In this document: in pieces, positions 34,495 to 42,659 of the stretch
Layout: every line of letters starts with the position of its first letter
Position numbering within the stretch: position 1 is the first letter of the stretch
Assembly: GCA_937910385.1 (NCBI GenBank)
Contig: CALEPT010000122.1
Span: 1 to 64,000, forward strand
Reading direction: 5' to 3'
Length of the DNA stretch: 64,000 bases
Source of the DNA: an uncultured Ruminococcus sp.
GTDB taxonomy: Bacteria; Bacillota; Clostridia; Oscillospirales; Ruminococcaceae
The notes under the pieces: model-generated
What the model saw: the letters and a program-made list of their open reading frames with translations, nothing else
Database searches by the model: none
Told to the model about the DNA's origin: nothing
Position numbers and translations under genes: made by a program

Positions 34495-35190
34495 ATGAAA
34501 CACGGTAAAAAATATGTTGACAGCGCAAAGACTGTCGATTATGCAAAGCTTTATGAGTCCGCAGAGGCTCTTGACTTAGTTTGCAAGAACGCAAAGGCTA
34601 AGTTCGACGAAACAGTTGAAGCTCATATCCGCCTCGGCGTTGACTCAAGACACGCCGATCAGCAGGTAAGAGGCGCTGTTGTTCTCCCTAACGGTACAGG
34701 TAAGAACGTAAGGGTTCTTGTATTCTGCAAGGAGGACAAGTACGAGGCTGCTCAGGCTGCAGGCGCTGAGTTCGTAGGCGGACAGGATATGGTAGATAAG
34801 ATCCAGAAAGAAAACTGGATGGATTTCGACGTTGTTATCGCTTCGCCCGACATGATGGGTCTTGTAGGACGTCTCGGTAAGGTGCTCGGACCTCGTGGTC
34901 TCATGCCCAACCCGAAGGCAGGTACTGTAACTCCCGATGTTGCAAAGGCTGTTACAGAGGCTAAGGCCGGTAAGATCGAGTATCGTCTCGATAAGACAAA
35001 CATCATTCACTGCCCCATTGGCAAGGCTTCATTCGGTGCTGATAAGCTTGAGGAGAACTTCTCTACTCTCATGGAGGCTATCGTTAAGGCAAAGCCCGCT
35101 GCTGCAAAGGGTACTTACCTCAAGTCATGCACGGTTACTTCGACAATGGGTCCCGGAATCCCCGTGGCTACTGCAAAGTACGGAGTTTGA
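34495..35190 (+). CDS. rplA: 50S ribosomal protein L1
   Basis: L1 binds 23S rRNA at the E-site stalk and represses its own mRNA. The 231 residues contain [52 protein letters not shown] and [11 protein letters not shown], all standard. AGGAGG precedes the ATG. A perfect terminator follows, so rplJ and rplL are not co-transcribed from here. Confidence 0.97.
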   Translation: MKHGKKYVDSAKTVDYAKLYESAEALDLVCKNAKAKFDETVEAHIRLGVDSRHADQQVRGAVVLPNGTGKNVRVLVFCKEDKYEAAQAAGAEFVGGQDMVDKIQKENWMDFDVVIASPDMMGLVGRLGKVLGPRGLMPNPKAGTVTPDVAKAVTEAKAGKIEYRLDKTNIIHCPIGKASFGADKLEENFSTLMEAIVKAKPAAAKGTYLKSCTVTSTMGPGIPVATAKYGV

Positions 35191-35203
35191 TGATATAAAA
35201 GCC

Positions 35204-35232
35204 AAGGCTGCGAGATATCTCGCAGCCTTTTT
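35204..35232 (+). terminator. rplKA operon terminator
   Basis: A fully palindromic 26-base stretch centred on 35216/35217 (AAGGCTGCGAGA...TCTCGCAGCCTT) followed by T residues. Confidence 0.9.
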
Positions 35233-35389
35233 GTTTTTAGGTGCAGGTTTTGTGCCCATTTGTCCGACAGGCAATCCTCTTACTTCGGACGCACACGGGG
35301 CGCCCCCACTACACATAGCCCTCATGAAATAAATTCATACCACAAATTTAAATACTCATTCCAGCAGCGGAGAGTGACTCCCCTCCCGT

Positions 35390-35472
35390 ACTGAGTGAAC
35401 GAGTTTACGAGTGGGAGCGTGGAATGGGATTCCAAAGGGACGACAGTCCTTTTGGACGGGGTATGGGGCATA
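35390..35472 (+). repeat. GC-rich double-hairpin repeat, copy 2
   Basis: GAGTGAACGAGTTTACGAGTGG matches the 5' part of copy 1 in pattern, followed by GGAATGGGATTCCAAAGGGAC, a CCAAAGGGAC/GTCCTTTTGG hairpin, and GGGGTATGGGGCATAAAC. The second hairpin is decayed here. It lies between the converging rplA and Mbeg1-like genes; bases 35233-35389 hold nothing else I can name. Confidence 0.7.
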
Positions 35473-35485
35473 AACACACATTCAA

Positions 35486-36577
35486 TTATCCGAAAAGAGC
35501 GCCTTCCTGCCGTTGTCCGCTATCTTCTTCTCGCCTCGCCATGACCTTCTGCTGCTCAGGTGTGAGAGAACGCATTGCACGGATTATAGCCGCATATGAG
35601 CTCGGAGAGCTTATCTCCCTGAGAGTTGGTTTGTCAGGAGCTTCAAGTATACCAAAAAGCGTATCCACAAATATCTGGCGTTCATCGTCACTGAATTCGT
35701 CCAACCACCCGGAAATCGTCTTATTTATGACATTTCCGGATCTGGTCAACTTATCGGCAATATCAAAGCGATTCCTTTTTAGTTCCCAAGTATAAGCTAT
35801 ATGCTGAGATATACCCATAGCAGAGCTTTTCACTATTCTCTGCTCCATGTCGCTTGCGAGAAGCATTCCCACAATGGAGCTTTCGGGAACAAAACTCATC
35901 ACTCGCGGAAGGATAGCTCTATACTGCGGACTTTCAACGATCTCGCGGCGAAAACCGGGTCCATCATAAGAATAGATATTTGTAATTTTTTCCCTTATGC
36001 TATTATTACAGTATGCTGAAGCATATACAGCAAGATTCCCTCCCTTAGAATGTCCGCCAATGCGGATAGTCTGAGAAAAAGCGGTAAAATTTTCATTGAG
36101 GTAATTCACTGCATTGAGCTGACCTGAAGTCTGCTGCATATAGCTGAGATTGAAGTCCTCTTTCCAGCCAACCACAGTCCCATCAGTTCCCCTGAAAGCC
36201 GCAAATACGGAACCGTCGGCAAGAAAGCAGCTCAGAGCGGAAAACTGTATTTCCTCCTCTGCATCGGTAAAATTAACATATCCTGACAGCATTGTATTGC
36301 CGAATCTTGTCGATTCTGCAAGCTTTCTGAACAATATATTATCCTGTTCAAAGGTGGCAATACGCCCCTTTACCGGAACCGAAAGAGGATCATATCTGCG
36401 GTAAGCCTCACGCAATGAAATTCGCTTCGTGATACCTCTGCCGGGTACTATTCCGTCCAGCAGCACATAACAGAACTGTGACAGAATCAGTCCATCAACC
36501 TCATTGAAAATATCGGCGGAAAAAGGTATATCTCCCCGCCATTCGAGATAATCTATAATGTTAGCCAATTCATTCAC
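35486..36577 (-). CDS. Mbeg1-like (DUF2974) alpha/beta hydrolase
   Basis: The 363-residue protein starts MNELANIIDYLEWRGDIPFS, typical of the DUF2974/Mbeg1-like lipase family of Firmicutes. The nucleophile elbow is GHSKGGNLAVYA, preceded by FAAFRGTDGTVVGWKEDFN (oxyanion region) and followed by YSYDGPGF. No signal peptide or membrane segment is visible, so it is probably cytoplasmic. The substrate is unknown; lipids or small esters are likely. The gene converges on the ribosomal operon. Confidence 0.88.
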   Translation of the reverse strand: MNELANIIDYLEWRGDIPFSADIFNEVDGLILSQFCYVLLDGIVPGRGITKRISLREAYRRYDPLSVPVKGRIATFEQDNILFRKLAESTRFGNTMLSGYVNFTDAEEEIQFSALSCFLADGSVFAAFRGTDGTVVGWKEDFNLSYMQQTSGQLNAVNYLNENFTAFSQTIRIGGHSKGGNLAVYASAYCNNSIREKITNIYSYDGPGFRREIVESPQYRAILPRVMSFVPESSIVGMLLASDMEQRIVKSSAMGISQHIAYTWELKRNRFDIADKLTRSGNVINKTISGWLDEFSDDERQIFVDTLFGILEAPDKPTLREISSPSSYAAIIRAMRSLTPEQQKVMARREEDSGQRQEGALFG

Positions 36578-36629
36578 CTGCTAAAAATAAAGCGACGCCG
36601 CAGCGCCGCTTTATTATTTTAATTATTGA

Positions 36630-39623
36630 TTACTGATATGATTCAGGAAGCTCTGAAATGAGCTTGAGCTTATACTTCTGGATGGAACCAGCGTCCTGAG
36701 CTGTGATACCTGAGCCATTCTCATAAACGTCGCCGTTGAGCTGACCCTGTGCTGTGATGTGATTCGTATCAGAGCCATTGATACCGAACTTGTCGGGGCT
36801 TGCGAGAGACTGAAGAATGAGAACTGCGTCAGACATATCAACTGTTCCGTCACAGTTAGCGTCACCCCAGAGGATATCGTCGTCTGTAGGATCTTCACCG
36901 GGCTTAGGAGCATCTGCTGCCTCATCATCGAGGAAGGAGATTACCCATGCAAACGGAGCGTTCCAGTTGATCGTTACCTCGTTTACAGACCAAGCTTCGA
37001 TAGAGTCAACGAAGCACTTCTGAGAAGGAACTTCTCCTCTTATATATCCGAGACCGCCTACATAAGGATCCTGGAGACCTGCGCCAGGACCACCCGACAT
37101 TACGCCCGAAGGAGCGTGCGGGAAGCTGTGGTCAAGCTCGTAAGACCAGAATCTGTGGTGAGGATTGTTTTCGTGGTAAGTACCGTAGCCTGTTACATAT
37201 GAGAAGCCATTACCGTTACGTCCGAAGATGTAGTCCATAGCCTCTGTAACGCCTGAGATGTACTCATTTGTACCCTCAATATCGTAAGCATAAGCCATAA
37301 CGATAGCGTTGTTTACAACGAAGGAGTTTGAACCCCACTCATAACCTGTAACCTCGATGAGGTTGCCGTTATCATCGTAACCGATATTTACGCCGTCGGT
37401 AAAGGTTGCGCCAACATAAGGAATACCCATACCTGAAGCAGCCATCTGATCGATATACTCATCTGCCGCAGATACAATAGCGCTTTCGATAGCAGTCTTA
37501 TTTGCAGATGTAAGTGATGTGAGCTTAGTGTTATCCTCGTTGAGGTAAAGGGTCAGAGTACCCAGACCTGCTGTACAGCCCCAGTTGAACGAGCTGAATG
37601 AGCCATTGTTCTCACCGCCGCCGAGGTTTGTTGTAATGCTGAACGCCTTATCCTTGCCTGTGGAATCGTTATTATTCTTATAGCTCTTGAGGAAGTCGTA
37701 GTATGTGCTGTCGCCTGTTGTAGCATAGAGCTCACAAGCTGCCCAGTAAGCGTCGTCCTGTACGTATGTATCACCGTAAGCACCGCCGCCGATAGCCTGA
37801 TCGAGAGGAGCAAAGCGAGGATCTGTATCAGCATCGCCCTTATCTACCTGCCAGCTGCTCTTATATTTCATAACAGCTGTCCAAGCTGCCTCTGCATTGT
37901 CAAGGCACTCCTGAGCAAATGAAGAATCATAATCTGCCCAGAGACGTGAAGCCTGAGCCGCACAAGCGATCATGTTGAATGTAGCAGCATACGTCGGAGG
38001 CTTAACTATACGAGTTGTGCCCCACTCATCTGCGTAGTCCCAAGGTCTTGTAGCAAGTCCTGTCCACTTGTGGTCATGGAGCTTATGATATACGAAGTTC
38101 TCATACTTTGAACCGTAGTAAGTATCGCTGCTTGAAACCATCATGTTGAACATCCACTCAAGCTCAACTCTTGCTTCATCAAGGATATCAGGTGAGCCTG
38201 TTCCGTTGAATGAAACCTTACCAACGCTATAGCTCTGAGGAATAGTCATTACACCGTTATCATCGAACTTATCTTCATCACCGTTGAGCTTAGCTCTCTC
38301 GAAGATATTCTGGAGAGTCCATACAGAGATACCGCCGTTAACAACATATTTACCGTGGTCACCAGCGTCGTACCAGCCGCCTACGCCATCGATCTGATAA
38401 GCTGTATCTCCGTCAAATTCCTGACCGTAAGATTTTACCCACTTAGACTGAACATAAGCCATATCCGTAGGAGCATGACCAGCAGCATGAGCAAGATCAG
38501 ACTTAGTATCATTCTCATTGCATGATGTTATATATGCTTCCTGGATAGCAACACCGGAACGGTTCTGATAGTAGTAGTTCAGAGCATCTGTGAGAACGCC
38601 CTCATATATATCTGTGCCGATCTTGAAGTTATGGCTGATGTACATCTGATATGTCTCGCCGGTCTTCTCGTTAGTCCATGTATTGCTTGTATCGTTTACA
38701 TAGATATAGTACTCGCCGGGATCAACAACATCTGTGAAGTCGATGATCTGTACATACTCGCCTGCATCCTCGTCATATCCGCCGTCTGTAGCAGTACCCG
38801 AAGAAACTACCTCGCCGCCTGTTGTACGAACTTCATACTTAACGGCGCTCTTCTTCTCATCTGTTGCGTATGTAGCCTTCTTTACCATGTTCGGGATATA
38901 GCCGACCTGGTTGATTCTTACGTCACTTCTGGGGTTGATAACGCCCATTTCATTTGTGGGATCCCAGAGACAAGGTGTAGCTGTTTCACTTACAAATGTA
39001 TCACCGCAGTCTACACACTCGAGAGTCATATTATCGAATTTGAGAACTGTTCCCTCCGGGAAGCAGTCGCCATCCTGGAATGGGCCTGCGCCTCCGTAAT
39101 GGAATGCCCACTCAGCTACCTCGATATCTGTAGTAGCAGTGAAAGTAGAATCAAATGAGTTATCGCCCTTGCTGATAGAAACATTGTTCCAGCCCTGATT
39201 AAAGTCGGAAGCATTGTTCTGCCATGCGATGGTGGAAGAACCATCAAGTGTAGCGATATGTGTATGAAGATTACCTGCATTGGAAGCATTTACTTCCCAA
39301 TGGATCTTGTAGGTGTGACCGGCCTTGATAGAAAGGCTTCTGTGTCTGAACTGACAGTCCCATCTGGAATCGCCTCCGCGAGCCTCACCGCCGGGGTTAA
39401 CGATAGTACAGTTGTATGTACCGCCTGAGATGTTGAACGACTGTTCAGCAGGATTTGTTACGCAGATATGCCAAGGAAGACCAATGCCGTCGTCAAAGTT
39501 TGTCTGACCAACGCAGTAGTCCTTAGCAAATGCGCCCATAGGAATTACAGCAGCAGCGCTTGTAGCGAGCATAGAAGCTGCAACTAAGCTGCCTGCAACT
39601 GCTTTTGCCATTTTCTTGTGCAT
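36630..39623 (-). CDS. Cellulosomal GH9 cellulase (CBM4-Ig-GH9-dockerin)
   Basis: A secreted cellulase of 997 residues. Signal peptide 1-33; a CBM4/9-like carbohydrate-binding module about 36-205; the CelD-type Ig domain about 233-335; GH9 catalytic domain about 340-890; dockerin from 920. The catalytic Asp pair lies in GGWYDAGDHGKYV (415-427). The acid Glu lies in FVDSIEAWSVNEVTINWNA, which fits the second GH9 signature exactly. This module order is that of CbhA/CelK-type exo- or processive cellulases. The dockerin is the group shared with three other proteins here. GGGAGGG precedes the ATG; a promoter lies about 130 bases upstream. Confidence 0.95.
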   Translation of the reverse strand: MHKKMAKAVAGSLVAASMLATSAAAVIPMGAFAKDYCVGQTNFDDGIGLPWHICVTNPAEQSFNISGGTYNCTIVNPGGEARGGDSRWDCQFRHRSLSIKAGHTYKIHWEVNASNAGNLHTHIATLDGSSTIAWQNNASDFNQGWNNVSISKGDNSFDSTFTATTDIEVAEWAFHYGGAGPFQDGDCFPEGTVLKFDNMTLECVDCGDTFVSETATPCLWDPTNEMGVINPRSDVRINQVGYIPNMVKKATYATDEKKSAVKYEVRTTGGEVVSSGTATDGGYDEDAGEYVQIIDFTDVVDPGEYYIYVNDTSNTWTNEKTGETYQMYISHNFKIGTDIYEGVLTDALNYYYQNRSGVAIQEAYITSCNENDTKSDLAHAAGHAPTDMAYVQSKWVKSYGQEFDGDTAYQIDGVGGWYDAGDHGKYVVNGGISVWTLQNIFERAKLNGDEDKFDDNGVMTIPQSYSVGKVSFNGTGSPDILDEARVELEWMFNMMVSSSDTYYGSKYENFVYHKLHDHKWTGLATRPWDYADEWGTTRIVKPPTYAATFNMIACAAQASRLWADYDSSFAQECLDNAEAAWTAVMKYKSSWQVDKGDADTDPRFAPLDQAIGGGAYGDTYVQDDAYWAACELYATTGDSTYYDFLKSYKNNNDSTGKDKAFSITTNLGGGENNGSFSSFNWGCTAGLGTLTLYLNEDNTKLTSLTSANKTAIESAIVSAADEYIDQMAASGMGIPYVGATFTDGVNIGYDDNGNLIEVTGYEWGSNSFVVNNAIVMAYAYDIEGTNEYISGVTEAMDYIFGRNGNGFSYVTGYGTYHENNPHHRFWSYELDHSFPHAPSGVMSGGPGAGLQDPYVGGLGYIRGEVPSQKCFVDSIEAWSVNEVTINWNAPFAWVISFLDDEAADAPKPGEDPTDDDILWGDANCDGTVDMSDAVLILQSLASPDKFGINGSDTNHITAQGQLNGDVYENGSGITAQDAGSIQKYKLKLISELPESYQ

Positions 39624-39754
39624 TTAAATACCCTCCCTGATAATATAGATATAATGATTTTATAACGCAGCGCCAGTGCAAGCACCGCGGTTATAGATTT
39701 TGTTGATATGACGAGACGAAATCCTTGCGGACCTGCACCTATCTCATCAATCTT

Positions 39755-39783
39755 ATTATATTATATAGGGATAAAAAAGTAAA
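39755..39783 (-). promoter_or_regulatory. Promoter of the CBM4-GH9 cellulase gene
   Basis: On the minus strand TTTACT (39778-39783), 17-bp spacer, TATAAT (39755-39760). An overlapping second TATAAT lies five bases nearer the -35. The -35 is weak, so an activator may be needed. Confidence 0.6.
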
Positions 39784-39852
39784 TAGTTTTCCGAAATTTC
39801 GTATATTCTCATAATCGAGGAAAATATTTTTTGTGCATTTCCACAAAAAGCT

Positions 39853-39884
39853 AAAAAAAATAAAGGGAAGCGGAGTTCCCTTTA
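39853..39884 (-). terminator. Terminator of the GH9-CBM3 cellulase gene
   Basis: On the minus strand TAAAGGGAA pairs with TTCCCTTTA across six bases, followed by eight T. It separates the two cellulase genes into independent transcripts. Confidence 0.92.
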
Positions 39885-39910
39885 TTAATCAAATATTAAT
39901 TGGTTATTTT

Positions 39911-42280
39911 TTATTCAGGAAGAGTGCTGATAATCTTTAAAAGATATTTCTGGATAGAAAGTGCGTCCAGAGCCGTAATATCAGAGCCATTGTCGTAAAC
40001 GTCTGCGTTAATGACTCCCTGCGGCGTTATCCTGTCATCATCAGAGCCATTCACGCCAAATTTATCGGCATTCGCGATAGCCTGAAGGATCAGAACTGCA
40101 TCAGCCATGTCAACTGTACCATTGCAATTAGCATCGCCCCAGACTGTGACGTTTCCGGTAGTTGCGGTAGTAGTCACGGTTGTTGGCTGAACATCATCGG
40201 GAGTAGTTCCGTCAGGCTCAATTCCCCATACGAGGACGTCGTTAACGTACATTGTGATGTGCTCGTTGAGAGCATCGGGCGAGAGCATCTCATTCGGTGC
40301 TGTAGCGATACCGCCCTGATACGACCAGTCGTTAGTAGGATCCCATGATCCCGCGGTAGACTGTCCGTTCACAGCATCGGGGATAGAGATGCGGAACTGC
40401 ACCTCATCACGGTGCTCGCTCTGACCTGTAGGCTGTATTGCTCTTGCGTCCTCGAACTGAATAAGCGCATAATATGTGTTGCCGCTCGGGTCGCCGTCGT
40501 ACTTATAAGGCCCCGAGACTGTAGCGTGACCCTGCTTTCCCTCCTGATACTGCTGAGAGTTGCTCTTTACCGTAATATCGTCAACTGAAAGACCGCCTGC
40601 AATAACTTCGGAAATGTCGAAATAGTAGCGGTAAGAAACGTTCTTCTCCACTCTTGCCGGCCAAGCTGTGTGATTCATCGCCCACGCCTTTATTTCGGTA
40701 TAGCTGTTGCCGCTGCCGTTGAGTGTAGCTGAGATCTCCCATTCAGCCCATGTCGGAGTCTCCGTAGGTGGGAAATCGGCAAGTATCTCTCCGCCATAAT
40801 CGCCTACCATAGCGCAGAGTGCCGCAGTATAGCCCGCATTGTAGTCGATAGCTACCTCCGAATACTCATACTGACCTACATTGTTTACATAATTGCCCGA
40901 GCTGTCGGGACCTCCGACCAGCGCGCCGTAAAGAGTATGTGCATATTCGGTCTGCCAGCCTTCGCTGCTCGACTCCTGCCCCAGATCATTCCAGTGGTCG
41001 TCGTGGATACCCGAAGCCGTCCTGTGATGGATAGCGGTAGGATTCTTTTCGCCCATACCCAAAACATAGCTCAATCCAAGGTCGTTGTCGCCGAAGAGAT
41101 AATCCATCTGTCCCTTCGCCCATGTCTGATATTTATCGCGCAGGGAAGCGTTGTCCTTGAAGATCGTGTCACACGAAAGGAACGCCAGCCATGCCGTCGC
41201 ACTGACATGGCGCGCAGAGCCCCAGCTGAACAGCCAAGCCATGCCGTCGGGAGTATATTTTATCTGCTTTCCGCCATAGCCGTCTATCCAGTAATCAAGG
41301 TGGTGAGAGATGTGATCCACCCACTCGCTCTTGCCCGTTATCTGTGCATAAAGCAATGCTGCGCCTTGAGTTGTATCGTCCCAGCAGAAGCCCCATGTGT
41401 ACTTTGCATCAGTGGACTGCTCTTCGGTCGGGAACTTCGGGATATAGTCGCTCTCTATCTTGTCAAGGTAGGACTGATCACCCGTAGCCTTATACAGCCA
41501 GCAAGCCGCGTACATACAGTCGTCCACCCACGAGCTCGGATTGTACATTGTTCCCATAGCGCCGTTTTCGTTGCCTCTGACCGTGTCTGCCTCTTCAAAG
41601 TAGGTCTTTGCCTGTTCGAGATATTCCTTTGCCTTTGCCGGCTGAGAATCCTTGAAGATGATGTATCCCTCAGCAAGAGCTGCCGCTGAGAGCGCCATTG
41701 TGGTGGAATCCGCTATCTCGTCGTAAGGACGAACCCAGTCGTTGTTATTAAGATGATGCTTGCGAAGGTACACCTCGGCGCTGCACCAGATATTGTGGTC
41801 AGTCGAACCGCCTGTGTAATCGCCTACCGTTCCGATTATTTTATCACCTCTGTCGCACTGCATAAGGTAATCGAGACCCCACTGGACATTGTTTCTGTAG
41901 AGTTCGCCGAGCCCGGCATTGTCAACGTTGTCCTGATACTCGATATAGCCCCACTCAAGCACGGAAGCTGCGTAGGCATTGGTCAGCGTGAACTTGAAAT
42001 GGTCGCCCGCATCGAACCAGCCTCCGGTGCAGACGTCCGTCTCATTACCGTCCTCATCTACCATAGAATCGGCTCTCCACGAGACCTCGTTCCAGTCGGG
42101 CAGAATGCCTGCCTGCTGTACTTCATAGAAAAACATCGACTTCTGGAGCGCCTCGGCATAGTTATAACTCGATGAAGCAGCGTCAACTATCGGAGCATCT
42201 GATGACGAAGGCAGATATGCCGCAATTCCCGCCGACATAGCGAGAGCTGAAACAGCAGCTGTGATTTTCTTAAAATTCAT
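39911..42280 (-). CDS. Cellulosomal GH9 endoglucanase (GH9-CBM3c-dockerin)
   Basis: A secreted cellulase of 789 residues from the ATG at 42280, which has GAGAGGGG upstream; alternative starts 2 and 6 codons earlier sit on top of that site. Signal peptide about 1-30; GH9 about 33-500 (GGWFDAGDHFKF with the catalytic Asp pair; acid Glu in YSEVAIDYNAGY); CBM3c-like module about 505-680; short Thr linker; dockerin from 715. This is the theme C layout of processive endoglucanases, in which the CBM3c feeds the chain into the GH9 cleft. The usual Asp of the YVDD segment is Asn here (YVNNVGQY). Confidence 0.95.
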   Translation of the reverse strand: MNFKKITAAVSALAMSAGIAAYLPSSSDAPIVDAASSSYNYAEALQKSMFFYEVQQAGILPDWNEVSWRADSMVDEDGNETDVCTGGWFDAGDHFKFTLTNAYAASVLEWGYIEYQDNVDNAGLGELYRNNVQWGLDYLMQCDRGDKIIGTVGDYTGGSTDHNIWCSAEVYLRKHHLNNNDWVRPYDEIADSTTMALSAAALAEGYIIFKDSQPAKAKEYLEQAKTYFEEADTVRGNENGAMGTMYNPSSWVDDCMYAACWLYKATGDQSYLDKIESDYIPKFPTEEQSTDAKYTWGFCWDDTTQGAALLYAQITGKSEWVDHISHHLDYWIDGYGGKQIKYTPDGMAWLFSWGSARHVSATAWLAFLSCDTIFKDNASLRDKYQTWAKGQMDYLFGDNDLGLSYVLGMGEKNPTAIHHRTASGIHDDHWNDLGQESSSEGWQTEYAHTLYGALVGGPDSSGNYVNNVGQYEYSEVAIDYNAGYTAALCAMVGDYGGEILADFPPTETPTWAEWEISATLNGSGNSYTEIKAWAMNHTAWPARVEKNVSYRYYFDISEVIAGGLSVDDITVKSNSQQYQEGKQGHATVSGPYKYDGDPSGNTYYALIQFEDARAIQPTGQSEHRDEVQFRISIPDAVNGQSTAGSWDPTNDWSYQGGIATAPNEMLSPDALNEHITMYVNDVLVWGIEPDGTTPDDVQPTTVTTTATTGNVTVWGDANCNGTVDMADAVLILQAIANADKFGVNGSDDDRITPQGVINADVYDNGSDITALDALSIQKYLLKIISTLPE

Positions 42281-42340
42281 TAACATTTCCCCTCTCAATA
42301 ATATTCAGGCATGACCCTCCCGTCATACCTATACATATTA

Positions 42341-42369
42341 AATGTACATCATCAGCGGAAATTTGTCAA
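42341..42369 (-). promoter_or_regulatory. Promoter of the GH9-CBM3 cellulase gene
   Basis: On the minus strand TTGACA (42364-42369), 17-bp spacer, TACATT (42341-42346); the -10 is weak. Confidence 0.6.
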
Positions 42370-42455
42370 GAGTGCGCCGAAGTATTTCTGAAAATATGGT
42401 ATTATGCACAAAAAACAGCCCGCCTTATTGTGCGTAAGTACCGATGCACTGCTGC

Positions 42456-42599
42456 TCAGGTGCTTCCCCCTCGCAGTCTCACCTCTTCGGCGTACTCCCG
42501 GACGTTCTGCAGCATTACATCAGGAATGCTGTCGAACGCGACCTCGATCGCTGCGGCGAACTTCATCTGCCGCTTATAAAGCGGATCTTTCAGTTTCAT
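42456..42599 (-). CDS. Small ORF, possible SpoIIIAA-like remnant
   Basis: A 47-residue frame (MKLKDPLYKRQMKFAAAIE...) with GGAGGG 11 bases before its ATG and a strong terminator separating it from rpsA upstream. The end, MLQNVREYAEEVRLRGG, resembles the EIRLRxG start region of stage III sporulation protein AA, then a stop follows at once. A one-base change in the GGGGG run would let the frame continue for about 13 residues. It may be a decayed spoIIIAA start or a genuine small gene; I cannot decide. Confidence 0.4.
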   Translation of the reverse strand: MKLKDPLYKRQMKFAAAIEVAFDSIPDVMLQNVREYAEEVRLRGGST

Positions 42600-42612
42600 G
42601 CAGTGTCCCTCC

Positions 42613-42646
42613 AAAAACAAAAAGGGACTGCGCAATGCACAGTCCC
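42613..42646 (-). terminator. ispH-rpsA operon terminator
   Basis: On the minus strand GGGACTGTGC pairs with GCGCAGTCCC over a 3-base loop, followed by TTTTTGTTTTT. Confidence 0.93.
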
Positions 42647-42659
42647 GATAAAGTCAGAA

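Noticed and set aside
40937..41689. 250-codon plus-strand frame opposite the GH9-CBM3 gene
   Set aside because: Shadow of a well-defined cellulase frame; no start site.
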